64,000 nucleotides of DNA from Mercurialis annua (taxonomy: Eukaryota; Streptophyta; Magnoliopsida; Malpighiales; Euphorbiaceae): assembly GCF_937616625.2 (NCBI RefSeq), contig NC_065577.1, forward strand, positions 22,705,501-22,769,500. Reading direction: 5' to 3'. The notes below the pieces were generated by a model, which did not search any database, had not been told where the DNA came from, and saw only the letters and a program-made list of their open reading frames with translations. The stretch's first letter is position 1. Every line of letters starts with the position of its first letter. Positions 25,468-35,124 of the stretch are shown in pieces. The translations under genes and the position numbers were made by a program.

Positions 25468-26401
25468 TCATTTAATCACATTGGGCTTGTACAACCCATA
25501 ACTGTTTTGGGCCTGTTCTTAGTGTGCGACTCTGTAGGTTCATATAACGTTGGCAGTAGGCTCGAAATCCCTATTTCAGCCCAAAAGTCATAAGTGGCCT
25601 CTAGCAAGACATTATGACTACCCAAGTTATATGAATATCGATAATCCGATTTAACCATTTACAATAATATTTTAATCCCTTTGTCTCTCGATATCCAGAT
25701 TGAATATAAGGCATAGTTATGTCATCCTTATAACATTCAATCATTAGTTTCTTGACTCTAAGTAGACTGAAAATGATAACTTCTAATCAATTAGCATGGC
25801 CATGCATTTTCTTCAGTCTATCTTCTTCAAGGGGCCCATAGATATCTTACTCAAATAAATGAGGGACGAATTCCTTCTCAGTCACTCATATTTCTCACAT
25901 AGTTACTTTCATATCCAATGACAATCTATTCCATTATCCTGTTAAAGATAATGTAAGACTGTATCAAAATATGAAATAGCTATGTAGAAATCCATGATGA
26001 TTTCAAGGTCAAAGGATTATACTATTAGAACTGTAATGAGAATTACTTATGACAGTGATCTATGTAGTATTCTCACAGTGGGTCATCCAGTGCCTTATTT
26101 CTCAAATAGCACCTATGATTTGACTTAATATCTCATATACATGATTAGTAAAACATAATCATCAGTCAACATCATACTAGTCTCAATGTTCTATTAAGAC
26201 TAGGGATAGATGGTATATAATTCTTTTATTAAACCTAAGGGTTCTACTATCAAGTCACATACTCGATGATCTTAGAAAGAATTAACCATTCAAGTATTTT
26301 AATCATTAATATAAAATGATAAAAACTGCCAATCAATAAATAATAAAATGATAAAGTCAAAACATGGTCAAACATGATTGACCTAGTGCATATCACTAAC
26401 A
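24874..26401 (-). repeat. Copia 3' LTR
   Basis: 1528 bp, matching the split LTR at 39767-43319 over its whole length apart from point changes, a small indel near 25225 and a shorter AT microsatellite (25431-25462). A TATAAATA box on the - strand lies at 25211-25218. Left flank ttacc and right flank ttagc would by themselves look like the target duplication of a solo LTR, which matters for the recombination history. Confidence 0.9.
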
Positions 26402-26679
26402 TTAGCGTCATTTTTCACACACTCTTTGCGTAATATAACCTCACCATGATTAGGTAAACAGGACGACTCATTAAAGAGAGTTTAGATGCGACATACTAAT
26501 CTATTGTTACTTTTCACGCACACTTTGCGTAATATAACGTAACCATGCTTAGCTATTCGAAACGACGCGTTAGAGAGACTTGTGACGCGATTTAAGCATG
26601 GTAATCGAAACGACGCGTTCAAGACACTTGAAAACGCGACATACTAATCTAGCGTCACGTTTAACGCACACTAGGCCTA
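26402..26679 (+). repeat. Satellite fragment trapped inside the copia element
   Basis: 278 bp of orientation A satellite lies between the copia 3' LTR and the end of its pol gene, where only a polypurine tract is expected. It matches, almost base for base and in the same order of monomer variants, the satellite that begins at 43320 outside the other LTR (including taggtaaac, cttagctattcgaaacg and gcgatttaagcatgg). The match stops at cacact, where the copy at 26680 changes to aggcctaatctac (copia) and the outer copy continues as satellite. Confidence 0.9.
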
Positions 26680-26790
26680 ATCTACATTAAATCTAATTCC
26701 CATGGACCTAGTATGACTCTCATGCTTAGGCTGTGGAAGAGCCTTAGTTAGCGGATCAACAACATTATCATTTGTCGAAACTCTGCATAT
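26680..26790 (-). pseudogene. Copia pol C-terminal tail, out of frame
   Basis: On the - strand this reads the usual copia C-terminus DPLTKALPQPKHESHTRSM, then ends at the satellite junction. It is in a different frame from the RNase H segment just upstream: a frame change lies around 26795-26805. The polypurine tract that should follow is missing. Confidence 0.75.
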
Positions 26791-27163
26791 CTTCACCTCC
26801 TCTCTCAATGATTTCTCGAATGAGATGATAACGTCTAAGTATGTGTTTGGATCGCTGATGTGATCTGGGCTCCTTTGCTTGTGCTATGGCCCTATTGTTA
26901 TCACATAACAAGTTCACTGGATCGGATATACTAGGAACAACTCCTAATCCAGTTATGAACTTTTTGATCCAAACAGCCTCCTTAGTTGCGTCTGAAGCAG
27001 CTATATACTCAGCTTCTGTTGTAGAATCAGCAACGGTGTCCTGCTTCGAGCTCTTCCATCTAAAAGCAACTCCATTCAAACAAAACACATATCCTGACTG
27101 TGATTTATAATCATCAATGTCAGTTTGGAAGCTAGCGTCTGTGTAACCCTTTATAATCATCAA
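26768..27163 (-). pseudogene. Copia RNase H segment, separated from pol by a deletion
   Basis: 131 codons with the RNase H signatures GYTDASF, STTEAEYIA and LCDNN followed by a HILRRYHLIR segment. It should be continuous with the polyprotein that stops at 27160. Compared with the family, about 30 residues between RYQSNPGE and KGYTDAS are gone, and the deletion has also put the two parts in different frames (they overlap by 4 bp). The RNase H cannot be made as part of the polyprotein, although the catalytic acidic residues are still present. Confidence 0.85.
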
Positions 27164-30100
27164 TGACTTTCTCCTGGATTTGACTGGTATCTGCTCGTTG
27201 TACTCAAAGCATACGAGACATCAGGTCGAGTGCACAACATTGCATACATGATAGATCTAATAGCAGAAGCATATGGAATCTTACTCATGCGGTCTCGCTC
27301 ATCCTGTGTCTTAGGACACTGAGTCTTGCTGAGACTGATGCCATGTGACATTGGCAAGAATCCTCTCTTGGAGTCTTGCATACTAAACCTGTTTAATACC
27401 TTATCAACATAAGTGCTTTGACTTAGGCCAATGAGTCTTCTAGATCTATCTCTATAGATCTTGATGCCTAATATATAAGCAGCATCGCCCAAGTCTTTCA
27501 TTGAAAAACACTTCCCTAACCATGATTTAACATTTTGCAGTATGGGAATGTCGTTTCCAATGAGTAGTATGTCATCAACATAAAGCACTAAGAAAACAAT
27601 CGCGCTCCCACTAACTTTCTTGTATACACAAGGTTCATCTTCATTCTTGATGAATCCAAACTCTTTGATTGCTTCATCAAAACGAAGATTCCAACTCCGA
27701 GAAGCTTGCTTTAATCCATAAATGGATTTTTGAAGCTTGCAAACCTTTCCAGAATTCTCTGGACTGGCAAAACCCTCAGGTTGTGTCATGTACACATCCT
27801 CAAGTAAGTTTCCATTAAAAAACGCTGTTTTGACATCCATTTGCCATATCTCATAGTCATAATATGCAGCTATGGCAAGGAGAATTCGAATGGATTTGAG
27901 CATAGCAACTGGTGAAAAGGTTTCATCATAGTCTATACCATGTATTTGTCTGAAACCTTTTGCAACTAGTCTTGCTTTATAGGTATGCACATTGCCATCC
28001 ATGTCAGTCTTCATTTTGAAGACCCATTTGCACCCAATGGTTTTTACACCATCCGTTGGGTCAATCAAGGTCCAAACTTGATTATCATACATGGATTGCA
28101 TTTCAGATCTCATGGCTTCGAGCCATTTTTCAGAGTCAGGACTATTTATGGCCTCTTGATAGGATGTGGGTTCTTCTTGATCCACAATCATCACATCATT
28201 GTTCTCAGTAATGAGAAATCCATATCTCATAGGATTATGACGTGTCCTATCAGACCTCCTTTGGCCTTGTGGTACTTGTACTGGTTCAGCAATTGCTTGT
28301 TGATTCTTTTGAGGTTCCATACTTGGTACAATGCTATTTTGTGGTTCTTGAATTTCTTCAAGTTGTACTGTACTCCCACTGGTTCCTTTGGAAATAAATT
28401 CTATTTCCAAAAAGATACCATTTCGAGCAACAAACACTTTGTTCTCATAAGCATTGTAGAAGTAATATCCTTTAGTTTCTTTAGGATATCCTACAAAAAG
28501 GCATTTGTCAGATTTGGGTGCTAATTTATCTGAAATTAGTCGCTTCACATAAGCTTGACATCCCCAAATCTTAAGAAAAGACAAACTAGGAGTTTTTCCA
28601 GTCCATATCTCATATGGTGTCTTTTCAACTGCCTTTGATGGAACTCTATTCAAAATGAATGCAGCGGTTTCTAAAGCATAACCCCAAAATGAGATTGGAA
28701 GATCAGTTTGACTCATCATTGATCGAACCATATCCAATAGAGTTCGATTTCTCCGTTCAGACACACCATTCCATTGTGGTGTTCCAGGTGGAGTCAATTG
28801 AGAAACGATCCCACAATCTCTTAGATGATCTACAAATTCTTGGCTTAAATATTCACCACCTCGATCAGATCTTAGTGTTTTAATATTTTTACCAAGTTGA
28901 TTTTGTACTTCATTCTTAAATATTTTGAACTTTTCAAAAGATTCAGATTTATATTTCATCAGATAAACATAACCATATCTACTGAGATCATCAGTAAAAG
29001 TAATGAAGTACTGAAATCCACCTCTAGCATTTGTACTTAATGGACCACATACATCTGTATGTATAAGGCCCAATAAGTTTTTAGCTCTTTCACCTTGTCC
29101 AATAAAAGGTGTTTTTGTCATTTTGCCCATTAGACAAGATTCACATGTTTCAAATGATTCATAATCAAATGAATTCAAAAGTCCATCTCTTTGAAGTTTT
29201 GATATGCGTTTCTCATTTATATGGCCTAAACGACAATGCCAGAGATAAGTAGAGTTTAAATCATTTGACTTAAACTTCTTAGCATTGATGTTATAGATTG
29301 ATTTTTCATTAGTGTCTTCAACATTTAAAATATAAAGACCACTACTGCGTGGAGCATATCCATAAAGAATGTTATTATGCGAAATACTACATTTATTATT
29401 CCTAATAATAAATTCAAAACCATCCTTGTCCAAACAAGAAACAAAAATAATATTCCTACACATGGTAGGTACATAATAACAATTGTTCAAAGATAAAATA
29501 AGTCCACTAGGCAAAGATAACTCATAAGTCCCTACAGCTAAAGCAGCAACTCTTGCTCCATTGCCAACTCGTAGGTCCACTTCGCCTTTTGTCAAACTTC
29601 TACTCCTTTTGAGACCCTGGACATTAGTACAAATGTGAGATCCAGATCCAGTATCTAATACCCATGAATCAGAAGTAGAAAGATTAATTTCTATAACATG
29701 AATACCTGAAGTGGTAGTCTCACTACCCTTGTTCTTCTTCAGATCATCCAGATATTTCTTGCAATTCCTTTTCCAATGTCCAGGTTCCTTGCAGAAAAAG
29801 CAAGTTCCTTCCTTTGGCGGTTTTGCTTTGGGTTCATCCTTGGTCTTGGGCTTGGACTTGGGTTTAGACTTCTTGAAAGCCTTTCCCTTGCCCTTACCAG
29901 ACCTTTTCATACCCTTTCCCTTGTTGACCATAAGAACATCCTTAATCTCATTCTTGATGTTCTTTTCAGCAGTTTGAAGCATCCCATGCAACTCTGTGGT
30001 GGTCTTCTCCATATTATTCATATTGAAGTTCATGATGAAACCATCATAAGCCTCAAGCAAAGATTGGAGAATAATGTCTGTAGCCAACTCTTGGGCAATT

Positions 30101-30558
30101 GGGAGACCGAGCCTGTCCAAATGTTCAAGATGACCCTTCATCTTCAAAACATGAGGACTAACTGAGCCGCTAATAGTCAACTTGCAAGAAAGCAAATCCT
30201 TGATGGTATTGAACCTTTCAATTCTTGCTCTCTCTTGGAACATTTCCATGAGATCAGTAATCATGGTGTTCGCATCCAATTCCATCATTTGCTTTTGGAG
30301 TTCATTCTCCATGCATCCAAGCATAATGCAAGTGACATCAGTAGAGTCATTGAGATGCTTCGTATAAGCATCCCTTTGAGCTCTAGTAGCAGCAGGAGCT
30401 GGTTCCTCAGGGAGGGGTTGATCAAGGATATATTCCTTTCTTTCTTGCCTAAGAACAATTCTTAGTTTTCTGCACCAGTCCAGAAAGTTAGTGCCATTGA
30501 GCTTATCCTTCTCAAGGATTGATCGCACTGATGAAGTAGGTGTAGTGTTTGTAGCCAT
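27160..30558 (-). CDS. Ty1/copia gag-pol polyprotein (1132 aa, RNase H missing)
   Basis: A single open frame encodes the copia polyprotein that is normally cleaved to capsid, protease, integrase and RT. Visible parts: gag of the UBN2 type (about 1-205); a Lys-rich tract (212-250); CCHC knuckle C253-C256-H261-C266; aspartic protease D302-T-G; integrase zinc finger H441, H446, C472, C475; integrase catalytic D502, D565, E601 with the expected 35-residue spacing; RT with D908 in the DVKTAF motif and YVDD at 993-996. The order PR-INT-RT defines Ty1/copia. The start ATG (30556-30558) precedes the gag domain directly. The frame is truncated just after RT. The lineage may be the Tork/TAR/Angela group (low confidence). 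Because the Athila-like element sits 6 bp upstream of this ATG, transcription from the copia LTR into this frame is probably interrupted. Confidence 0.93.
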   Translation of the reverse strand: MATNTTPTSSVRSILEKDKLNGTNFLDWCRKLRIVLRQERKEYILDQPLPEEPAPAATRAQRDAYTKHLNDSTDVTCIMLGCMENELQKQMMELDANTMITDLMEMFQERARIERFNTIKDLLSCKLTISGSVSPHVLKMKGHLEHLDRLGLPIAQELATDIILQSLLEAYDGFIMNFNMNNMEKTTTELHGMLQTAEKNIKNEIKDVLMVNKGKGMKRSGKGKGKAFKKSKPKSKPKTKDEPKAKPPKEGTCFFCKEPGHWKRNCKKYLDDLKKNKGSETTTSGIHVIEINLSTSDSWVLDTGSGSHICTNVQGLKRSRSLTKGEVDLRVGNGARVAALAVGTYELSLPSGLILSLNNCYYVPTMCRNIIFVSCLDKDGFEFIIRNNKCSISHNNILYGYAPRSSGLYILNVEDTNEKSIYNINAKKFKSNDLNSTYLWHCRLGHINEKRISKLQRDGLLNSFDYESFETCESCLMGKMTKTPFIGQGERAKNLLGLIHTDVCGPLSTNARGGFQYFITFTDDLSRYGYVYLMKYKSESFEKFKIFKNEVQNQLGKNIKTLRSDRGGEYLSQEFVDHLRDCGIVSQLTPPGTPQWNGVSERRNRTLLDMVRSMMSQTDLPISFWGYALETAAFILNRVPSKAVEKTPYEIWTGKTPSLSFLKIWGCQAYVKRLISDKLAPKSDKCLFVGYPKETKGYYFYNAYENKVFVARNGIFLEIEFISKGTSGSTVQLEEIQEPQNSIVPSMEPQKNQQAIAEPVQVPQGQRRSDRTRHNPMRYGFLITENNDVMIVDQEEPTSYQEAINSPDSEKWLEAMRSEMQSMYDNQVWTLIDPTDGVKTIGCKWVFKMKTDMDGNVHTYKARLVAKGFRQIHGIDYDETFSPVAMLKSIRILLAIAAYYDYEIWQMDVKTAFFNGNLLEDVYMTQPEGFASPENSGKVCKLQKSIYGLKQASRSWNLRFDEAIKEFGFIKNEDEPCVYKKVSGSAIVFLVLYVDDILLIGNDIPILQNVKSWLGKCFSMKDLGDAAYILGIKIYRDRSRRLIGLSQSTYVDKVLNRFSMQDSKRGFLPMSHGISLSKTQCPKTQDERDRMSKIPYASAIRSIMYAMLCTRPDVSYALSTTSRYQSNPGESH

Positions 30559-30564
30559 CTCTAC

Positions 30565-32136
30565 TGATAGGAGTAGAATTACTCCTATTTCTGAGGGTTT
30601 TTAGTATTGATTTGCATGTTTTTTTATGTCACATTTGATCTCGTTTTGGTATTTATTTGTGTTGTCTAAGTGTTGTAGGCAATTTGGAGAAATGAGATGT
30701 TTTTCGGGCAAATGTGAACAACATTGGACATGGGCGACAAACCGAGTATTGTTGGAGCAAATTAATTAAAGTTTAAGGTCGAAAGTTAAGTCTCACGACG
30801 TGAGACCTATGTCTCACGATGTGAGACATTTGGTGGAGATGTCTTCAAAATGGCCGAAGTTCCTCACGATCTTGTCACGATGAAGCTCACGACGTGAGCC
30901 TTGGTATTTCAGGTCTCACGACGCGAGACGTATGTCTCACGACGTGAGACCCATGGAAAAATTATGACGAAGGATTCCCACGATGTGCTCACGCCAAGCA
31001 TCACGTCGCTACACCATTGATCAGAGTCTCACGACGTAAAAGGATGGGTCTCGCGTCGCGAGACCCCCGAGTTCGGCCAGAAAAGTTATATTTTTACAAG
31101 TTTGCCACTGCGAGGAATCGATGCACTTCTGAAGTCTGAGGGGCATATTTGACATTTAAGAGAGCTACAAATCAGAATTTAACCCTAATTACACATGGGT
31201 ATAAATAGTTAACAATGACATCTTGTAAAGGGTTCGCTTAATTCGCTACATTAGACATTAGTTTTACATTAGTTTAGTTTAGCTTTCGATTACCGTTCAT
31301 CGTTTTAGCTTGTATTCTGGATTTTCTTCATCATTGTTTTGGGATTATTGTCGATTAAGGTACGATAACTATTAAGAGATTAATTATTATTGTTTCTTAT
31401 TCAGCCATGAATTCTTATTACATTATTGTTGAACTTTCTTTGAATATGTGTAGCTAAACCTTTCATTAGGGATTATTAATGGGATTTATGTCTGTTTAAA
31501 CGAATTAGATTTGTGGGTTATTGTTATTACTATGTTTTAACTATTGTTCTTAACGCTTGAATTTATTTGGCCAATTTAATCATTTTCATGTGTTTTGGTT
31601 TTAGCTCGAGAGAGTAAAACTGGAATAGACCAACATAATTAAGAACGTAGGAGTTAATTGCGCGAGAGTGAATTGACGAGCACGTGTTCTTAGGGTTTAC
31701 TTCATAAACATTAATTGATTAGTAATTTAGGTTAATCATTGTGCGAGAGTGAGTAATTAGCCTGTTACTAGTTTGTTATATGTTTTTGCCTGCAATTGCT
31801 CGAGAGAGAATTTTAGGTGCTTACGATTAGCCTGAACCTTAGTAGAACAACTAAATCCATATTCCAATCTGATTAAACAGCATAATGAAAGTTAATAATC
31901 CCTGTTCTTCCCATCATTGTTAAAACCTTATTTTCATTATAGCTTTAGTTAATTTTATCCATAATTGTTATTTCACTTTATTTAGTTTTTATAACTCAAC
32001 CAAAATATCTTTTCAACTATCCAAATCGAGTATCCTAACTGGTTGTCTTTAGAAGCTTTCTCTGTGGGTACGATATCCGGACTTCACAGTCTGTATTACA
32101 AGTTGGCATACGTACGCTTGCGTATTTTTACCAACA
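30565..32136 (+). repeat. Athila-like 5' LTR
   Basis: 1572 bp. It opens with a 9-bp inverted repeat, ataggagta / tactcctat, with a 4-bp loop. The U3 part holds a run of near-perfect palindromes at 30790-31066. A TATAAATA box lies at 31200-31207. The LTR ends ACCAACA directly before the primer site. Compared with the 3' LTR it has an extra 23 bp near 31650. Confidence 0.93.
30790..31066 (+). promoter_or_regulatory. Cluster of ACGT-centred palindromes in Athila-like U3
   Basis: Short inverted repeats with one central base recur: gtctcacg-a-cgtgagac at 30790-30806, variants at 30811-30827, 30885-30899, 30913-30929 and 30934-30950, and a related 10-bp-arm palindrome (gggtctcgcg / cgcgagaccc) at 31046-31066. 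Several contain ACGTGAG, close to the ACGT core bound by plant bZIP factors. The same cluster is in the 3' LTR (about 37145-37420). A regulatory role is inferred only from the position upstream of the TATA box. Confidence 0.5.
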
Positions 32137-32142
32137 AGTTTT

Positions 32143-32160
32143 TGGCGCCGTTTCCGGGGA
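32143..32160 (+). promoter_or_regulatory. Primer binding site, tRNA-Asp type
   Basis: tggcgccgtttccgggga begins 6 bp after the 5' LTR. It matches the tRNA-Asp primer site known from plant Athila elements at all but one base (TTT where GTTG gives TTG). Confidence 0.85.
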
Positions 32161-32274
32161 AAGCATATCTTTAACATCAAAGCTAGGATAACTGGTTGTT
32201 TTAGTTTTTATTTTTCTTGTTTTACCCGTGGTATTTTGTTGTTTGTGTTGTTTCAGGTACCCTTCTCATAGTGT

Positions 32275-34476
32275 ATGCATAATACACGACGAAAACGACT
32301 ACCGCTAGAACCTTTTCAACAAGATCTCACTACCTTTGAGCGAAGTGTCCGAAAATCAGCTCAAAGGAATCAGATTATGGCAGACGAAGACGGTATCCCA
32401 CCTGGTTTCAATCCTGTGGTGGATAACAGAGTTCCCCCACAAAATCAGCAGAATCCGCAGGATGTGCAGGGAGAGAATAATGGAGGACAGAGAGTACGAA
32501 CATTGATGGAGTTCTTTCAGCCAACTGTGGGCAACACTACTCATGGTTATTTTGCACATCCTGTACTAGCGAACCACTATGAGATCAAGACAAGTGTCAT
32601 TCAACTGATAGAAGCGCGCTGTCAATTTTATGGGCTACCCAGTGAAGATCCGAATCAACACATCGCCGATTTTTTGGAGGTGTGTAGTACATTCAAGCTC
32701 AGCAACATGACAAACGATGAAGTTTGGCTGCGCTTATTCCCATTTTCTCTGAGGGATAAAGTGAAGCAGTGGATCCATGCATTGCCTAGAGCGGGGATTA
32801 ACAATTGGTCAGATTTGGCAAAAGCTTTCATGAGCAAGTACTTCTCCATGGCAAAGACTGCAAAGCTGACTAGGGATATTATGCTCTATCAGCAAAACGA
32901 TGGAGAATCGATACATGAAGCGTGGGAGCGATACAAGGAGATGCAGAGGAAAGTTCCTCATCATCACATCACTAGAGAGAATCTGATCCAAAATTTCTAC
33001 AATGGGTCAACTGAGTTGGGGAGAAGCGCTATTGATGTAGCTGCAGGAGGGTCACTAATGAGGAAGACGACCGATGAACCATTTTCTCTATTAGATGAGA
33101 TGGCCATAAATGGATGTACTTGGCCGAACGAGAGGGCGAAAGTACCTGCGCAGAGAGGGGTAATGGCAGTCAGTGTTGATCCAGCTGTGGAGAGTCTGAA
33201 AGCGAAGAATGCCTCACTGCAAGCTCAGGTTGATATTCTTATGAGGCAAGCTGCAGGGATGACTATGGGAAATGTTGCTGCAGTTCAGAGTAGCTGTGAA
33301 GTATGTGGAGATCCTACCCACGTGGAAAATGGCTGCTATGTGATGAGACAGGCGTTTAATGAGCAGGTCAATTTTGTGGGAGGACGGCGACAGGGCAATG
33401 ATCCGTATGCTGCTACTTACAATCCTGGATGGAGGAATCACCCGAATTTCTCATGGAAGGATACTGGGGGTAATGCCAACAATCAGGCGGGTCCGAATTT
33501 TCAAGGAGGACAAGGGCCACAACAGAATCAGGGCAACTTCCAACATCAGAACAATAGACCTCAGCATCCACCTGGCTTTCAGCAGAGAGAGCAAGGAGAG
33601 TCTCTTCATAGTAAGGTGGACAAGATGATGGAGTTAATGTTGAAGAAGGAAGCAGAGACGCAGCAAACATTAAGGAATCATGCTGCCACAATTCACAATC
33701 TTGAGTTGCAGAATCAGCAGACGGCCCAAGCACTTCAGACTCGAAATCAAGGGGGTTTACCATCCACTACTGAGGCAAATCCGAGAGAGCAAGTCAAGGA
33801 AATAACACTGAAAAGTTCAAAAGTGTTGCCTGAACCGCATGCAGAGAAGGCTGGAGTAGAGGCAGAGAAGGAGCAGTGTGAGGGTGGTGCTACTGAGTCA
33901 CAAATTTCAAAATCATATACTCCACCTCCACCATATGTTCCTAAGGTTCCGTTTCCGCACAGACTGAAGAAGCCACAAGACACTTGGAAGTTTCACAAGT
34001 TCTTGGAAACTTTCAAGAAGCTGCAGATCAATATCAGCCTACCGGATGCACTTAGAGAGATGCCGCATTATGCAAAATTCTTGAAAGACATTCTGATGAA
34101 CAAGCGGAGCTGGGACGAGAGTACGACTCCATTTACAGAGAATTGCAGCTCAATCAGTTTGAGCAAGCTGCCTACAAAGCTCGAAGACCCAGGGAGTTTT
34201 TCTGTTCCCTGTACTATTGGTGATTTACGAACTGCTAATTGTTTATGTGATTTGGGTGCCAGCATAAATTTGATGCCTCTTTCTTTGTTTAGACAGCTTC
34301 TTGGTGATCAACAGGTGAAGACCACTCCTATGATGTTGCAGCTTGCTGACCACTCTGTCAAGAAGCCGTATGGAATTGTCGAGGATGTTTTAGTTAAGGT
34401 CGACAAATTCATCTTTCCTGTGGATTTTGTCGTTCTTGACTATGAGATCGATAAAGAGTGCCCGCTAATTCTTTGA
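32275..34476 (+). CDS. Athila-like gag-protease (733 aa to an in-frame stop)
   Basis: The frame encodes the gag capsid and aspartic protease of a gypsy element. Gag core lies at about 95-290 with the Athila-type segment LRDKVKQW...KYF...EAWERYKEM and YNG near 242. A CCHC knuckle is at C341, C344, H349, C354, then a long Gln/Asn-rich linker (about 370-500), a Pro-rich tract, and the protease with active-site DLGAS at 659-663, the Athila form of DTG/DSG. The frame ends at TGA (34474-34476) in place of the expected Gly codon of the conserved LILGRPF segment. It continues open in the same frame to 35124. This stop could end a gag-protease product or simply be a mutation. The upstream ATG at 32275 is the first after the primer site. 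Confidence 0.9.
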   Translation: MHNTRRKRLPLEPFQQDLTTFERSVRKSAQRNQIMADEDGIPPGFNPVVDNRVPPQNQQNPQDVQGENNGGQRVRTLMEFFQPTVGNTTHGYFAHPVLANHYEIKTSVIQLIEARCQFYGLPSEDPNQHIADFLEVCSTFKLSNMTNDEVWLRLFPFSLRDKVKQWIHALPRAGINNWSDLAKAFMSKYFSMAKTAKLTRDIMLYQQNDGESIHEAWERYKEMQRKVPHHHITRENLIQNFYNGSTELGRSAIDVAAGGSLMRKTTDEPFSLLDEMAINGCTWPNERAKVPAQRGVMAVSVDPAVESLKAKNASLQAQVDILMRQAAGMTMGNVAAVQSSCEVCGDPTHVENGCYVMRQAFNEQVNFVGGRRQGNDPYAATYNPGWRNHPNFSWKDTGGNANNQAGPNFQGGQGPQQNQGNFQHQNNRPQHPPGFQQREQGESLHSKVDKMMELMLKKEAETQQTLRNHAATIHNLELQNQQTAQALQTRNQGGLPSTTEANPREQVKEITLKSSKVLPEPHAEKAGVEAEKEQCEGGATESQISKSYTPPPPYVPKVPFPHRLKKPQDTWKFHKFLETFKKLQINISLPDALREMPHYAKFLKDILMNKRSWDESTTPFTENCSSISLSKLPTKLEDPGSFSVPCTIGDLRTANCLCDLGASINLMPLSLFRQLLGDQQVKTTPMMLQLADHSVKKPYGIVEDVLVKVDKFIFPVDFVVLDYEIDKECPLIL

Positions 34477-35124
34477 CGGCCATTCATGAACACCAGTAGG
34501 GCTCTCATTGATGTGAATGCAGGCAAGTTGACTCTGAGATTAGAGGACGAAAGTGTAGAGTTTGAGATGACAAAGAGGGTGCGAAGCCTGAGTAGTGAGG
34601 AAAAATGCATGAGAATTTACTGCATGGAGGAAAGCGAGCGTGAGAGCATGAAGGATGTGTTGTACTTAGACTGTCCTACGACATGGCAAGAAGTCAACTC
34701 ATCAAGTAAAGAAGAAACATTGCACAAGCCTTTGTGTGATATGCCTGCACGGTCAATAAAGAAGAAAGCATCTCTGAAACCTTCACTCTCCGCCAAACCG
34801 CGAAGGGGTAAACCTAAACAATGGGCAGGGTGGAAGTTGAAATTTGGCTCTACGGCAAGTAGCAAAGATCCAGTGCAACCCGGAAGCACCGATGTAAGTG
34901 AGCTTGTCATTCTGAATACTTCTCAAGTGCGTTCATGCGCAGGTAAGCTGGTATTGCAGTGGAGTGGACCATTCAAACTCCGACGGAACATTTGTCCTGA
35001 AGTGGTGGAATTGGAAAGCGCAACCGGCGAGATCTTCAAGGTTCTTGAACAATGGTGCAAACCATGTTCGAAAACTTTTATTGCTCAAGGACATGAGCGA
35101 GTTGCTCTTTTTGATCCGCCATGA
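34477..35124 (+). pseudogene. Remainder of Athila-like pol: protease end fused to pol C-terminus
   Basis: Same frame as the gag-protease, after its stop. It begins RPFMNTSRALIDVNAG, the end of the protease region. After about 100 residues of poorly conserved Ser/Lys-rich sequence it reads LQWSGPFKL...VELESATGEIFKV, the pattern of the extreme C-terminus of Athila pol after integrase. RT (no YxDD), RNase H and integrase (no zinc finger or DDE) are all missing, so an internal deletion of the order of 1000 codons removed them while leaving an open frame. Confidence 0.75.

Noticed and set aside
24874..26401. Independent solo LTR unrelated to the 26680-43319 element
   Set aside because: It matches the LTR at 39767-43319 along its length, and pol ends next to the trapped satellite. 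A rearranged single element explains the data better, though a solo-LTR stage is part of the proposed history.
27985..28524. 179-codon + strand frame
   Set aside because: It is the antisense shadow of the copia integrase/RT coding region.
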